From the IMG/VR virus record IMGVR_UViG_3300044701_000074, positions 1-24,781 of that record: 24,781 bases of DNA. One strand, written 5' to 3'. Both the position numbers and the translations under genes were made by a program. Origin of the DNA: a virus. Under the pieces are notes generated by a model, which was not told the DNA's origin, ran no database searches, and saw only the letters and a program-made list of their open reading frames with translations. This document shows, piece by piece, positions 6,748-14,053 of this stretch. How positions within the stretch are numbered: position 1 is the first letter of the stretch; each line of letters opens with the position of its first letter.

Positions 6748-8643
6748 ATGACAAATAAAGTTTTACTGAAAAAATCTTCAGTTGCAGCAAAAGCTCCCCT
6801 AACCACGGACTTAGAATATGGTGAATTAGCAATTAACTACGCTGATGAGAAACTGTATTTTAAAAATTCGTCAAATGTTATCAAATCTTTCAGCGCGACA
6901 GGCGGTTCAGGTACAGTCACATCAATTACTGCCGGCACTGGTTTAACTGGTGGCACTATCACTACTAGCGGCACTATCGATATTGATACCGCTGTAGTCG
7001 CTACACTCACTGGTACTCAGACACTTACTAATAAAACACTAACTGACAGTACCACATATTTTCAAGACGAGGCTGATAACACTAAGAAACTTCAGTTTCA
7101 GCTTTCTGGTATTACTACTGCTACAACAAGAACACTCACAGCCCCAGACGCGTCTGGGACTATTGCTCTGACCAGCAACAAATTAAGCGCGTTTGCCGCG
7201 ACCACTTCTGCTGAATTAGCTGGTGTTATTTCTGATGAGACAGGTTCTGGTGCTCTGGTTTTCGGCACTAGCCCAGCAATCACTACTTCTCTCACTACAC
7301 CAAGTACTTCATTTGATCTTGTTAATACAACTGCTACTACAGTAAATTTTGCCAATGCTGCAACTACTCTTTCTATCGGCGCTTCTACTGGCACAACTAC
7401 TATTAATAACGATATAGTTGTTGCAGGTAACCTAACTGTTAATGGCACAACTACTACATTAAACACCACCAATATTACTGTTGATGATATTACTCTAGAA
7501 CTTGGGGTAGTGACAACGCCAACAGACGTTACTGCTGCGGGTGGCGGTATTATTCTTAAGGGTGCTACGGATAAAACCATTACGTGGGGTTCAGCGAATG
7601 GCTGGACGTCAACGGAGTCTTTTAATCTTGCTTCTGGTAAAACATATAAAATTAATGGAAATGATGTTTTATCAGGATCAACTCTTGGCTCTGGCGTAAC
7701 AGCTTCTTCATTAACTAGCGTTGGAACTATTACTTCTGGTACTTGGTCTGGTTCTTTTGGTGCAGTTTCTGGAGCGAACTTAACATCACTAACTGCTGGT
7801 AATCTATCAGGAACAATTCCTTCAGCAGTTTTGGGTAACTCAACCACTTACGTTGGTACTACTGCAGTTGCATTAAATCGCGCCTCAGCGAACTTAGCGT
7901 TAACTGGCATTTCTTCTATTACTCTTCCAGGTTCTTCATCTGGAACTGTTCAGATTGTACCAACTGCAGAAGTTGGTACTGGTACAGTTTTAACTATTCC
8001 AGCGACTACTGGCACGATTGTTACTACTGGCGACAGCGGTACTGTCACATCAACAATGATCGCTGATGGCACAATCGTAAATGCTGATATTAATGCTTCT
8101 GCTGCGATTGCTGTTTCTAAGTTGGCAGCTTCTACTATTTCTGGTGTTACATTAGGTAATAACCTTAATGCCCTTACAATCGGTACTGGTCTTTCTGGAA
8201 CTTCATATAATGGTTCTGGGGCAGTAACCATTGCTATTGATTCTACTGTCGCTACATTAACAGGATCTCAGACGTTAACGAACAAATCAATAGCTGCGTT
8301 CGATCAAAAAACTGGTTCTACTACCGTTGCTAATAATGCAGTCATTCAAGCGTCTGTTTCAACAACTGCTCAAACTGCGGTAGATACTTTCGCTACTGCA
8401 ACTTATCGTTCAGCTAAGTATATAATTCAAGTAACTCAGGGAACGAACTATCAAGTTTCTGAGATTATGGTTATTCATAATGGAACGACTACAACTATTT
8501 CTGAATATGCCATGATGAACACCAATGGTTCTCTAGCAACATTCGCAACAGATATTTCTTCTGGAAACGTAAGACTTCTAGTTACAATGGGTTCTGCAAC
8601 AGCTGCAACTATAAATATAGCAAGAACGACCATTGTCGTATAA
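6748..8643 (+). CDS. Tail-fibre-like structural protein with KLYFKNSSNVI N-terminus
   Basis: This 631-residue fibre-type protein has the motif GELAINYADEKLYFKNS at residues 25-41, a common N-terminal element of aquatic phage fibres. It is followed by TQTLTNKTLTD (90-100), KKLQFQLSGITTATTRTL (113-130), and SNKLSAFAATTSAELAGVIS (143-162, shared with genes A and B). Next come the VAGNLTVNGTTTTLNTTNIT block (225-244), and a distinct C-terminal domain (about 525-631) containing TYRSAKYIIQVTQGTNYQVS and DISSGNVRLLV, a type I associate with marine T4-like phage structural proteins. AGGA precedes the ATG by about 6 nt. The gene is preceded by two predicted late promoters with hairpins. A fossil of its start lies at 2158. 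No enzymatic motif is seen; a role as a fibre or whisker subunit is inferred. Confidence 0.8.
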   Translation: MTNKVLLKKSSVAAKAPLTTDLEYGELAINYADEKLYFKNSSNVIKSFSATGGSGTVTSITAGTGLTGGTITTSGTIDIDTAVVATLTGTQTLTNKTLTDSTTYFQDEADNTKKLQFQLSGITTATTRTLTAPDASGTIALTSNKLSAFAATTSAELAGVISDETGSGALVFGTSPAITTSLTTPSTSFDLVNTTATTVNFANAATTLSIGASTGTTTINNDIVVAGNLTVNGTTTTLNTTNITVDDITLELGVVTTPTDVTAAGGGIILKGATDKTITWGSANGWTSTESFNLASGKTYKINGNDVLSGSTLGSGVTASSLTSVGTITSGTWSGSFGAVSGANLTSLTAGNLSGTIPSAVLGNSTTYVGTTAVALNRASANLALTGISSITLPGSSSGTVQIVPTAEVGTGTVLTIPATTGTIVTTGDSGTVTSTMIADGTIVNADINASAAIAVSKLAASTISGVTLGNNLNALTIGTGLSGTSYNGSGAVTIAIDSTVATLTGSQTLTNKSIAAFDQKTGSTTVANNAVIQASVSTTAQTAVDTFATATYRSAKYIIQVTQGTNYQVSEIMVIHNGTTTTISEYAMMNTNGSLATFATDISSGNVRLLVTMGSATAATINIARTTIVV

Positions 8644-8649
8644 TTTTAA

Positions 8650-8669
8650 CTCGTGGATAGGGAAACGAG
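8650..8669 (+). promoter_or_regulatory. Hairpin enclosing the ribosome-binding site of the next gene
   Basis: CTCGT (8650-8654) pairs with ACGAG (8665-8669), immediately before the ATG at 8670. The purine-rich ribosome site ATAGGGAAA lies in the loop. The stem is only 5 bp, so it may be a modest translational brake or coincidence. Confidence 0.3.
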
Positions 8670-10868
8670 ATGGCAAACGAATTCGTAGTAAAAAATGGTT
8701 TAATTGCACCAAATGTCCAGATTTCTGGTTCAACATCAGGAACAACTACATTAAATTCAGCAGCTACCGCATCTGGCACATTAACGCTTCCGGCAGCAAC
8801 TGACACTCTAGTTGGTAAAGCAACCACTGATACTTTAACTAATAAAAGCATCAGCGGTTCTACTAACACTTTAACAAATATTGCAAACTCTGCACTAACT
8901 AATAGTTCTATTACAATTAATGGATCTGCAATTAGTTTAGGTGGAAGTGCAACTATTACCGCAGCCAATCCAAATGCTCTGACAATTGGCACAGGTTTAT
9001 CTGGCACTTCGTACAACGGTTCATCCGCTGTAACGATTGCCATTGATTCTACAGTAGCTACGCTCACTGGAACTCAGACACTAACTAACAAAACACTAGT
9101 AGACGTAAACACAGAATTTATTGGTTCTGCTAATAACACTAAAAAATTGGGTTTATCCGCGTCTTTAATTCCTGCTAGTACAAAGTACACATATTCATTC
9201 CCAGTCGTAGCTGCAGACACCAACAACACCGCGAACGCGGCGACGGGTGCTGGTGCCGTTCTTGTCGCAGATCTTTCAGTACAGACGCTATATCACAAAT
9301 CACTATCAGACGCCACCACGTTCTTTATTGACGACGTTGATGGTAGTAAGAAAATGCAGTTCCAGTTATCTGGCATTGCTGCTGGTACTACCAGAACTAT
9401 TACTGTACCAAACGCGGACATTAATTTTACCACTGGTTTAGGCGTTGCCAACGGGGGAACCGGCACAACGACACTCACAGCAAATAACGTCATCCTTGGT
9501 AACGGCACCAGCGCGGTTCAATTTGTTGCACCTGGCGCGAATGGAAACGTATTGACCAGTAATGGCACGACGTGGACTTCTGCTGCGCCCACAGGTGGCT
9601 CGCAGACATACACTATTGACGGCAAAACTAGCGCGTACACGGTTTTGTCTACAGATCTTGGCAAGATCATCAATTGCACAGCTAATACCTTTTCGGTCTC
9701 GCTGACGGCGGCGGCTACGCTTGGTTCTGGTTTTAACTGTTGGATTTGGAACACTGGTACAGGGGCTATCACTATTGACCCGAGCGCTAGTGAGACTATT
9801 GACGGTGCAACTACGCTGATTTTGCGTCAAAACGAAGGTACGCAGGTTGTTTGTGATGGTACAAATTGGCTGACAGGTGGTAAAAAAACCATGCGAGGGT
9901 ATACGGAGAACATACCGTCTACCTACGGCAAACCGATTGCATCCGGGGCTGGGGCGATTGCGCTGGGGAATAGAAATGGCGACACTGTTTATCTGTCACA
10001 GGCTACGGGCACTCGTGCATTCGCCGTAAACGGTTATGCCACCGCCAATTATTCATCAGCAATCGGACAAACTTCTGCGGGTTTAGGCGCGGAGGCTAAT
10101 ACGGGGGCGGGTGCAATGGCGCTTGGGGGATCTTACGCCTCCGGCGCAGATTCGTTTGCTGCTGCAGTAGCAACCAATACAAGCAGCTATGGCGCGACCG
10201 GGGCGAATAGTATTGCATTTGGATACCAAGCAAAAGGCAGTGGTAGTCAGTCTTCTGCTTTAGGTGGAAATACGGCTCTTGCATCTGGTAGTAATTCTGT
10301 AGTTGTAGGCGGTTTTACAAACACTGCAAGCGGGACTGGGTCTGTTGCTTTTGGTGGTTATTACAACACCGCCTCTGCAAGTTACTCGTATGCATCAGGT
10401 TATTACGCCAGCGCCGCTCAATACGGTAAACAAGTGTTTGCCTCGGGTCGATTTGCAGCTGACGGCGACGCCCAAGCAGGCAAGATGGTGTTGCGCATTT
10501 CCACCACTAACGCAACGCCCGCCGTCATGACCTCGGACGCGGGGGCTGCAAGCACCACTAACCAAGTCATCCTCCCCAACGACTCAACTTACGCTTTCCG
10601 CATTCTTGTCGTTGCGCGACGCACTGACGCAGATAACGAGAGCGCGGGTTACGAGTTCAGCGGTGTGGTGGACCGAAACGCCAATGCTGCGTCCACAGCT
10701 ATTGTCGGCACAGTCGCCAAAACTGTCCTTGCGGAAGACACCTCCGCATGGGATGTCAACGTCACTGCAGACACCACCAACGGCGGGTTGAAAGTAGAAG
10801 TTACTGGCGAAGCGGCTAAGACCATTCGTTGGGTCGCTACTGTCTGGACTTCGGAAGTTACTGGTTAA
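8670..10868 (+). CDS. Tail-fibre/adhesin with YadA-head-like repeats
   Basis: This 732-residue protein starts MANEFVVKNGLIAPNVQISG, a common phage-fibre N-terminus. Residues about 100-260 carry TIGTGLSGTSYNG, TQTLTNKTLVD and KKMQFQLSGIAAGTTRTI, modules shared with the upstream protein at 6748. Residues about 310-400 form the block YTIDGKTSAYTVLSTDLGK ... GAITIDPSASETIDG ... VVCDGTNWL, frequent in phage tail proteins. Residues about 425-590 contain AIALGN, SSAIGQTSAG, NSIAFGYQAKGSGSQSSALG and GSVAFGGYYNTASA, left-handed-solenoid repeats like the YadA head of trimeric autotransporter adhesins. The C-terminal about 140 residues (MVLRISTTNATPAV ... VARRTDADNESAGYEF ... IRWVATVWTSEV) form a separate domain. 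G+C rises from 18/60 at 8881-8940 to 40/60 at 10501-10560, so the distal half is probably acquired. It is a likely receptor-contacting fibre (inference). Confidence 0.82.
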   Translation: MANEFVVKNGLIAPNVQISGSTSGTTTLNSAATASGTLTLPAATDTLVGKATTDTLTNKSISGSTNTLTNIANSALTNSSITINGSAISLGGSATITAANPNALTIGTGLSGTSYNGSSAVTIAIDSTVATLTGTQTLTNKTLVDVNTEFIGSANNTKKLGLSASLIPASTKYTYSFPVVAADTNNTANAATGAGAVLVADLSVQTLYHKSLSDATTFFIDDVDGSKKMQFQLSGIAAGTTRTITVPNADINFTTGLGVANGGTGTTTLTANNVILGNGTSAVQFVAPGANGNVLTSNGTTWTSAAPTGGSQTYTIDGKTSAYTVLSTDLGKIINCTANTFSVSLTAAATLGSGFNCWIWNTGTGAITIDPSASETIDGATTLILRQNEGTQVVCDGTNWLTGGKKTMRGYTENIPSTYGKPIASGAGAIALGNRNGDTVYLSQATGTRAFAVNGYATANYSSAIGQTSAGLGAEANTGAGAMALGGSYASGADSFAAAVATNTSSYGATGANSIAFGYQAKGSGSQSSALGGNTALASGSNSVVVGGFTNTASGTGSVAFGGYYNTASASYSYASGYYASAAQYGKQVFASGRFAADGDAQAGKMVLRISTTNATPAVMTSDAGAASTTNQVILPNDSTYAFRILVVARRTDADNESAGYEFSGVVDRNANAASTAIVGTVAKTVLAEDTSAWDVNVTADTTNGGLKVEVTGEAAKTIRWVATVWTSEVTG

Positions 10869-10871
10869 TTA

Positions 10872-10879
10872 CATAAATT
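10872..10879 (+). promoter_or_regulatory. Weak late-promoter-like box (CATAAATT)
   Basis: CATAAATT matches the late -10 element at seven of eight positions relative to the CATAAATA at 13967. It lies 19 nt before the ATG at 10898, in the only gap of this part of the locus. In this AT-rich sequence it may be chance. Confidence 0.25.
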
Positions 10880-10897
10880 ATAATTAAAGGAAACATC

Positions 10898-11197
10898 ATG
10901 GCAATTCAAATCGACATCCAGACATCTCAATTCGGTGTCCCTTTTCAGGGGGCATATTTCCGTATCGTCGCGGCTGTGCTTACACGCCAACGTCAAGAAG
11001 ACCCGCGCCACACTGTCATGATTGATGTGGCGGGTTATGCCACGCAGCCGCAGAACGAAGATACTAGAGAAGTAGACTTTAGACGGTATCACGCCTCTGC
11101 TTCTGAAGTATTCGCGCAGGATGGCGAAAACTTCTTGGCGCAATGTTATACATGGGTAATGTCACAACCTGACATGACTGGGTCTGAAGGAGTATAA
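10898..11197 (+). CDS. Small phage protein of unknown function (MAIQIDIQTS)
   Basis: This 99-residue protein follows AAAGGAAACATC, a good ribosome site. It contains AYFRIVAAVLTRQRQED, a central MIDVAGYAT, and a C-terminal half rich in aromatic and acidic residues. There is no signal peptide or membrane segment. The first five residues (MAIQI) and the underlying bases GGCAATTCAAATC are repeated at the start of the next gene, which begins one base after this stop. I do not recognise the family. Its place between an adhesin-type fibre and further fibre genes suggests a minor virion protein or fibre-associated factor, but nothing in the sequence proves this. Confidence 0.7.
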   Translation: MAIQIDIQTSQFGVPFQGAYFRIVAAVLTRQRQEDPRHTVMIDVAGYATQPQNEDTREVDFRRYHASASEVFAQDGENFLAQCYTWVMSQPDMTGSEGV

Positions 11198-11198
11198 C

Positions 11199-11597
11199 GT
11201 GGCAATTCAAATCAATCATCAGACTAATGAGTTGACTGCCACCACGAATGGTATTAAAGCGAACATAGTGCCACGCGTCGTTGCTGCGGCAGCAACGACG
11301 GGTAACCTCACGATCGCGGGAGACACTACCGATGTATACAAAGCCGAAGGGTTGACTGGCGCGATCACGTTCCTGCAGCCAAGCGGAACTCCAGTAGACG
11401 GTCAAAGACTCATGATTCGCATCGAAGACAATGGGACAGCGCGGGCAATTACTTGGACAACTTCTTCTGGTGCATTCCGTGAAGTCGGCATCTCGCTACC
11501 GACCACCACTGTGCTGGGAAAGGTCACGTATGTCGGTTGCATCTACAACGCCACGGATTTATTTTGGGACGCTGTGGCGACCGTGACGCAAGCATAA
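11199..11597 (+). CDS. Small beta-rich phage protein (MAIQINHQTN), GTG start
   Basis: This 132-residue protein begins with GTG at 11199, one base after the previous stop (TAA 11195-11197). The ribosome site GAAGGAG at 11186-11192 overlaps the end of the upstream gene, so translation is probably coupled. The sequence contains GNLTIAGDTTDVYKAEGLTG, PVDGQRLMIRIEDNGTARAI and TTTVLGKVTYVGCIYN. This alternating hydrophobic pattern resembles small beta-sandwich tips found at the ends of phage tail fibres. Such tips usually sit at the C-terminus of a fibre; here it is a free-standing gene, perhaps a separately encoded tip or head-binding subunit (inference). No catalytic motif is seen. Confidence 0.75.
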   Translation: MAIQINHQTNELTATTNGIKANIVPRVVAAAATTGNLTIAGDTTDVYKAEGLTGAITFLQPSGTPVDGQRLMIRIEDNGTARAITWTTSSGAFREVGISLPTTTVLGKVTYVGCIYNATDLFWDAVATVTQA

Positions 11598-11617
11598 AAA
11601 TTAATACAGGATTAATT

Positions 11618-11854
11618 ATGAAAATAGATTTTCAATTTCAAACAAAATATGGGACGTTCCGCGATGCGCTATCTCTTCCTGATGACCACGACATGACGTC
11701 TGAGAAAATTATCGAGATGCAGATCAATCGTTTGAATAATTGGATGTATTTGATTGAAAACCCACCAGAGCCAGAAATTGTCGATCTTGGTGGTGTGAAG
11801 TATGAAAAAGTTGTTTTGGATGGACAAACATTGCTTAAGCCTATTGAGAGTTAA
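11618..11854 (+). CDS. Small conserved protein preceding a MANRYWVGG fibre gene (copy 2)
   Basis: This 78-residue paralogue of the 2237-2491 product starts MKIDFQFQTKYGTFRDAL and ends YEKVVLDGQTLLKPIES. An in-frame ATG exists at 11537, inside the preceding gene. The start at 11618 is preferred because the alignment with the other copy begins there and a purine-rich ACAGGA lies upstream at 11606-11611. Its stop is 2 nt before the ATG of the MANRYWVGG gene at 11857, the same 2-nt gap as in copy 1. Function is unknown; the constant pairing implies a partner role for the MANRYWVGG protein. Confidence 0.8.
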   Translation: MKIDFQFQTKYGTFRDALSLPDDHDMTSEKIIEMQINRLNNWMYLIENPPEPEIVDLGGVKYEKVVLDGQTLLKPIES

Positions 11855-13842
11855 ACATGGCCAATCGCTATTGGGTCGGTGGAACTGCTTCTTGGGACGG
11901 CACTGCTGGTACAAAATGGGCAGCTACATCTAATGGTTCTGGTGGAGAGACAGTTCCTACAAGTGCCGACGATGTATTTTTCGATGCATCTTCTACCGGT
12001 ACCGTCACGATCGCCGCTGGCAACACAGGCGCGAAGTCGATCAACTGCACCGGATTTACCGGAACCATCACAGGAACAGCCGCGATCACCGTCGCAGGCA
12101 GCATCACGCTTGTTTCGGGGATGACGTACACGCATACCGACACGGTCACGATAAGCGGTACAGGCACATTAACGACTGCAGGTAAGACGTTTAGTGGATT
12201 AACCATTAACGGTTCAGGAATCACAGTAACTCTGGGTGATGCATTAAATGTGTCTACTGCCAGATCTGTCACCATCACTCAAGGCACTTTTGACACAGCA
12301 AACTACAACGTTACTGCCCTTCAACTTGTTTCGTCGAATTCAAATACAAGAACCATCAATCTAGGATCTTCAACAGTAACATTAGCTGCCAGCGGAGCGT
12401 CAATTAACTTCGTAACAGGAACAAATTTAACATTTAACGCTGGCACTTCTCAAGTTAACCTACCCGCCACCAGTGCAGGTATTTTCGGAACTCAGACATA
12501 TTACAACGTTTCTTTTACTGGGTCGGGAGCAGGAACTCGCACTATTAACGCCGCGAACACATTCAACAACCTCACTCTGACTGCTAGCTCGACTGGGTTA
12601 AGTGAACTTTCTGTTAGCGCAAATCAAACCATCAACGGTACTTTTACCTGCGCCGGGACAACCGTGACACAACGAGGGTTTGTTCGCTCCAACACTATTG
12701 GGACATCGCGTACTATTACTGCAGCAACTATTTCGGCAAATGATTGCGACTTCCGTGACATCACAATCGCTGGTGGAGCGGCAGGCAGTTCTCCGACTCG
12801 CGCAGGTGACTGCGGAGGAAACTCTGGTATAACATTTCCATCTGCAAAAACGGTTTATCGCGTAGGAACCAACACAAACTGGACGACCGCTGCGTCGTGG
12901 GCACCCAGTTCTGGCGGTACAGGAGCTAGCGAGAATTTCCCGCTCCCGCAGGATACTGCGGTCATCAACAACGACACGACGCTGACCGGCACTTTGTCGT
13001 TAAATGGCACGTACAACGTCGGAACACTTGATGCGTCCGCTAGGACTACCGGGATCACGCTCAGTTTTGCAGGAAATACATATTACGGCAACTTCACGCT
13101 TGCATCCGGGGTAACAGTCTCTGGTACGGGCATCCAGACGTTTTCCGGTCGCGGTACGCAGACTTTTACTTCTGCTGGTAAAACAATTACGTTCCCAATC
13201 ACGGTAGACAAACCTGCCGGGACGTTTGAATTGGGCGACGCATTTGCGTCGAGCAACACCGTCACGCACACTCGCGGCACGCTTGATGCAAAAAACTACG
13301 CTGTAACATGTACGCAGTTCAATTCAAGCAACAGCAACACTCGAACCGTTACTATGGGTTCCGGGTTGTGGACGTTGAGCGGAACCGGAAACGTCTGGAC
13401 GTTAACTACTGCAACTGGGCTTACGTTCAATAAGGGATCAGCCGACGTATTACTGTCAAACACCAGCACAACTAGTCGCGGATTCTCTGGCGGCGGGCAA
13501 TCTTACAATAAGTTGACGATCGGCGGACCCTCTGGGTCGTCCCTAACAGCAATAAATCAGGTAAACACATTTACAGAATTAGCCTCTACAAAAACCGTTG
13601 CGCACACAATTCAGTTTAGCGCAAACCAAACGATCACAACGTGGACCGCCACTGGCACTTCTGGAAACGTTGTCACTGTCAACAGCAGCTCCGCAGGCAC
13701 CCGCCGCACGATCACACTCACCAATAGCACCGCAGGAACGGTAGACTACATGTCTGTCACTGACATCGGCATTACTAACGCCAACCGCTTTTACGTCGGC
13801 ACGAATTCGACAAATGGTGGCAACAACCTGAACGTTATTTTT
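11618..13842 (+). repeat. Duplicated cassette, copy 2 (small gene + MANRYWVGG module)
   Basis: Homologous to 2237-4557 in gene order, 2-nt spacing and protein sequence from the small gene to the NLNVIF codons. Only the last 16 codons of the large gene here (AAGPSPSTGNMFFMFQ) have no counterpart in gene B. Confidence 0.8.
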
Positions 13843-13893
13843 GCTGCTGGTCCTAGTCCCTCGACCGGAAACATGTTCTTCATGTTCCAATAA
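11857..13893 (+). CDS. MANRYWVGG-module fibre/adhesin protein (stand-alone form)
   Basis: This 678-residue protein is homologous to residues 1-688 of gene B but ends after the module, with a short tail AAGPSPSTGNMFFMFQ. Like its paralogue it has an internal two-fold repeat, opening with YWVGGTASWDGTAGTKWA and with VYRVGTNTNWTTAASWAPSS at residue 334. Each half has an 'AGKTF/AGKTI ... LGDA ... GT-DxxNYxVT' block. The pattern of short hydrophobic strands separated by Asn, Thr and Gly turns suggests a beta-helix or solenoid fibre. Base composition is high for this genome (38/60 G+C at 13681-13740). The ribosome site is weak (GAGAG, 11846-11850), consistent with coupling to the small upstream gene. 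No enzymatic residues are recognised. Confidence 0.8.
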   Translation: MANRYWVGGTASWDGTAGTKWAATSNGSGGETVPTSADDVFFDASSTGTVTIAAGNTGAKSINCTGFTGTITGTAAITVAGSITLVSGMTYTHTDTVTISGTGTLTTAGKTFSGLTINGSGITVTLGDALNVSTARSVTITQGTFDTANYNVTALQLVSSNSNTRTINLGSSTVTLAASGASINFVTGTNLTFNAGTSQVNLPATSAGIFGTQTYYNVSFTGSGAGTRTINAANTFNNLTLTASSTGLSELSVSANQTINGTFTCAGTTVTQRGFVRSNTIGTSRTITAATISANDCDFRDITIAGGAAGSSPTRAGDCGGNSGITFPSAKTVYRVGTNTNWTTAASWAPSSGGTGASENFPLPQDTAVINNDTTLTGTLSLNGTYNVGTLDASARTTGITLSFAGNTYYGNFTLASGVTVSGTGIQTFSGRGTQTFTSAGKTITFPITVDKPAGTFELGDAFASSNTVTHTRGTLDAKNYAVTCTQFNSSNSNTRTVTMGSGLWTLSGTGNVWTLTTATGLTFNKGSADVLLSNTSTTSRGFSGGGQSYNKLTIGGPSGSSLTAINQVNTFTELASTKTVAHTIQFSANQTITTWTATGTSGNVVTVNSSSAGTRRTITLTNSTAGTVDYMSVTDIGITNANRFYVGTNSTNGGNNLNVIFAAGPSPSTGNMFFMFQ

Positions 13894-13966
13894 GACCAGT
13901 ACAAATATGATCAAGAACCAGTTTGATTAGATGCCTATTTTAACGCTATTTCCAGTTAAAAATATT

Positions 13967-13974
13967 CATAAATA
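13967..13974 (+). promoter_or_regulatory. Predicted late promoter (CATAAATA) upstream of the neck genes
   Basis: CATAAATA lies in the 160-nt gap 13894-14053, 80 nt before the start of gene 13. The gap is AT-rich and holds no credible gene. An imperfect stem, AACGTA (13995-14000) with TACGTT (14009-14014), lies just downstream. No T-run follows it, so I do not call a terminator. Confidence 0.5.
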
Positions 13975-14053
13975 TATAATTAGTAATAACGAACAACGTA
14001 CCGTTTAATACGTTCGTAAACAGAACAATTAAAAACATAATCGGGAAACTAAA

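Larger units (their letters stand above)
4597..6762 (+). repeat. Large direct repeat, copy 2
   Basis: Downstream partner of 14-2172. It starts inside gene B at codon 702 (ATT CGC ATT AAA) and ends at the fifth codon of the gene at 6748. Relative to copy 1 it has one codon fewer, near 5090. In this copy the second promoter box (6690) and the ribosome site of the following gene are intact, so it looks like the functional junction with the downstream gene. Confidence 0.85.

Noticed and set aside
9438-9830. 130-codon frame on the - strand rich in Arg and Cys
   Set aside because: Shadow of the fibre gene at 8670-10868; composition unlike any real protein here and no start signals.
11537-11617. 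Upstream in-frame ATG that would extend the small gene at 11618 by 27 codons
   Set aside because: The extension overlaps the previous gene out of frame and has no counterpart in the paralogue at 2237. The alignment begins exactly at the ATG at 11618.
13894-14053. tRNA or small RNA gene in the gap before gene 13
   Set aside because: No cloverleaf or conserved T-loop sequence. Only a promoter box and an imperfect 6-bp stem are visible.
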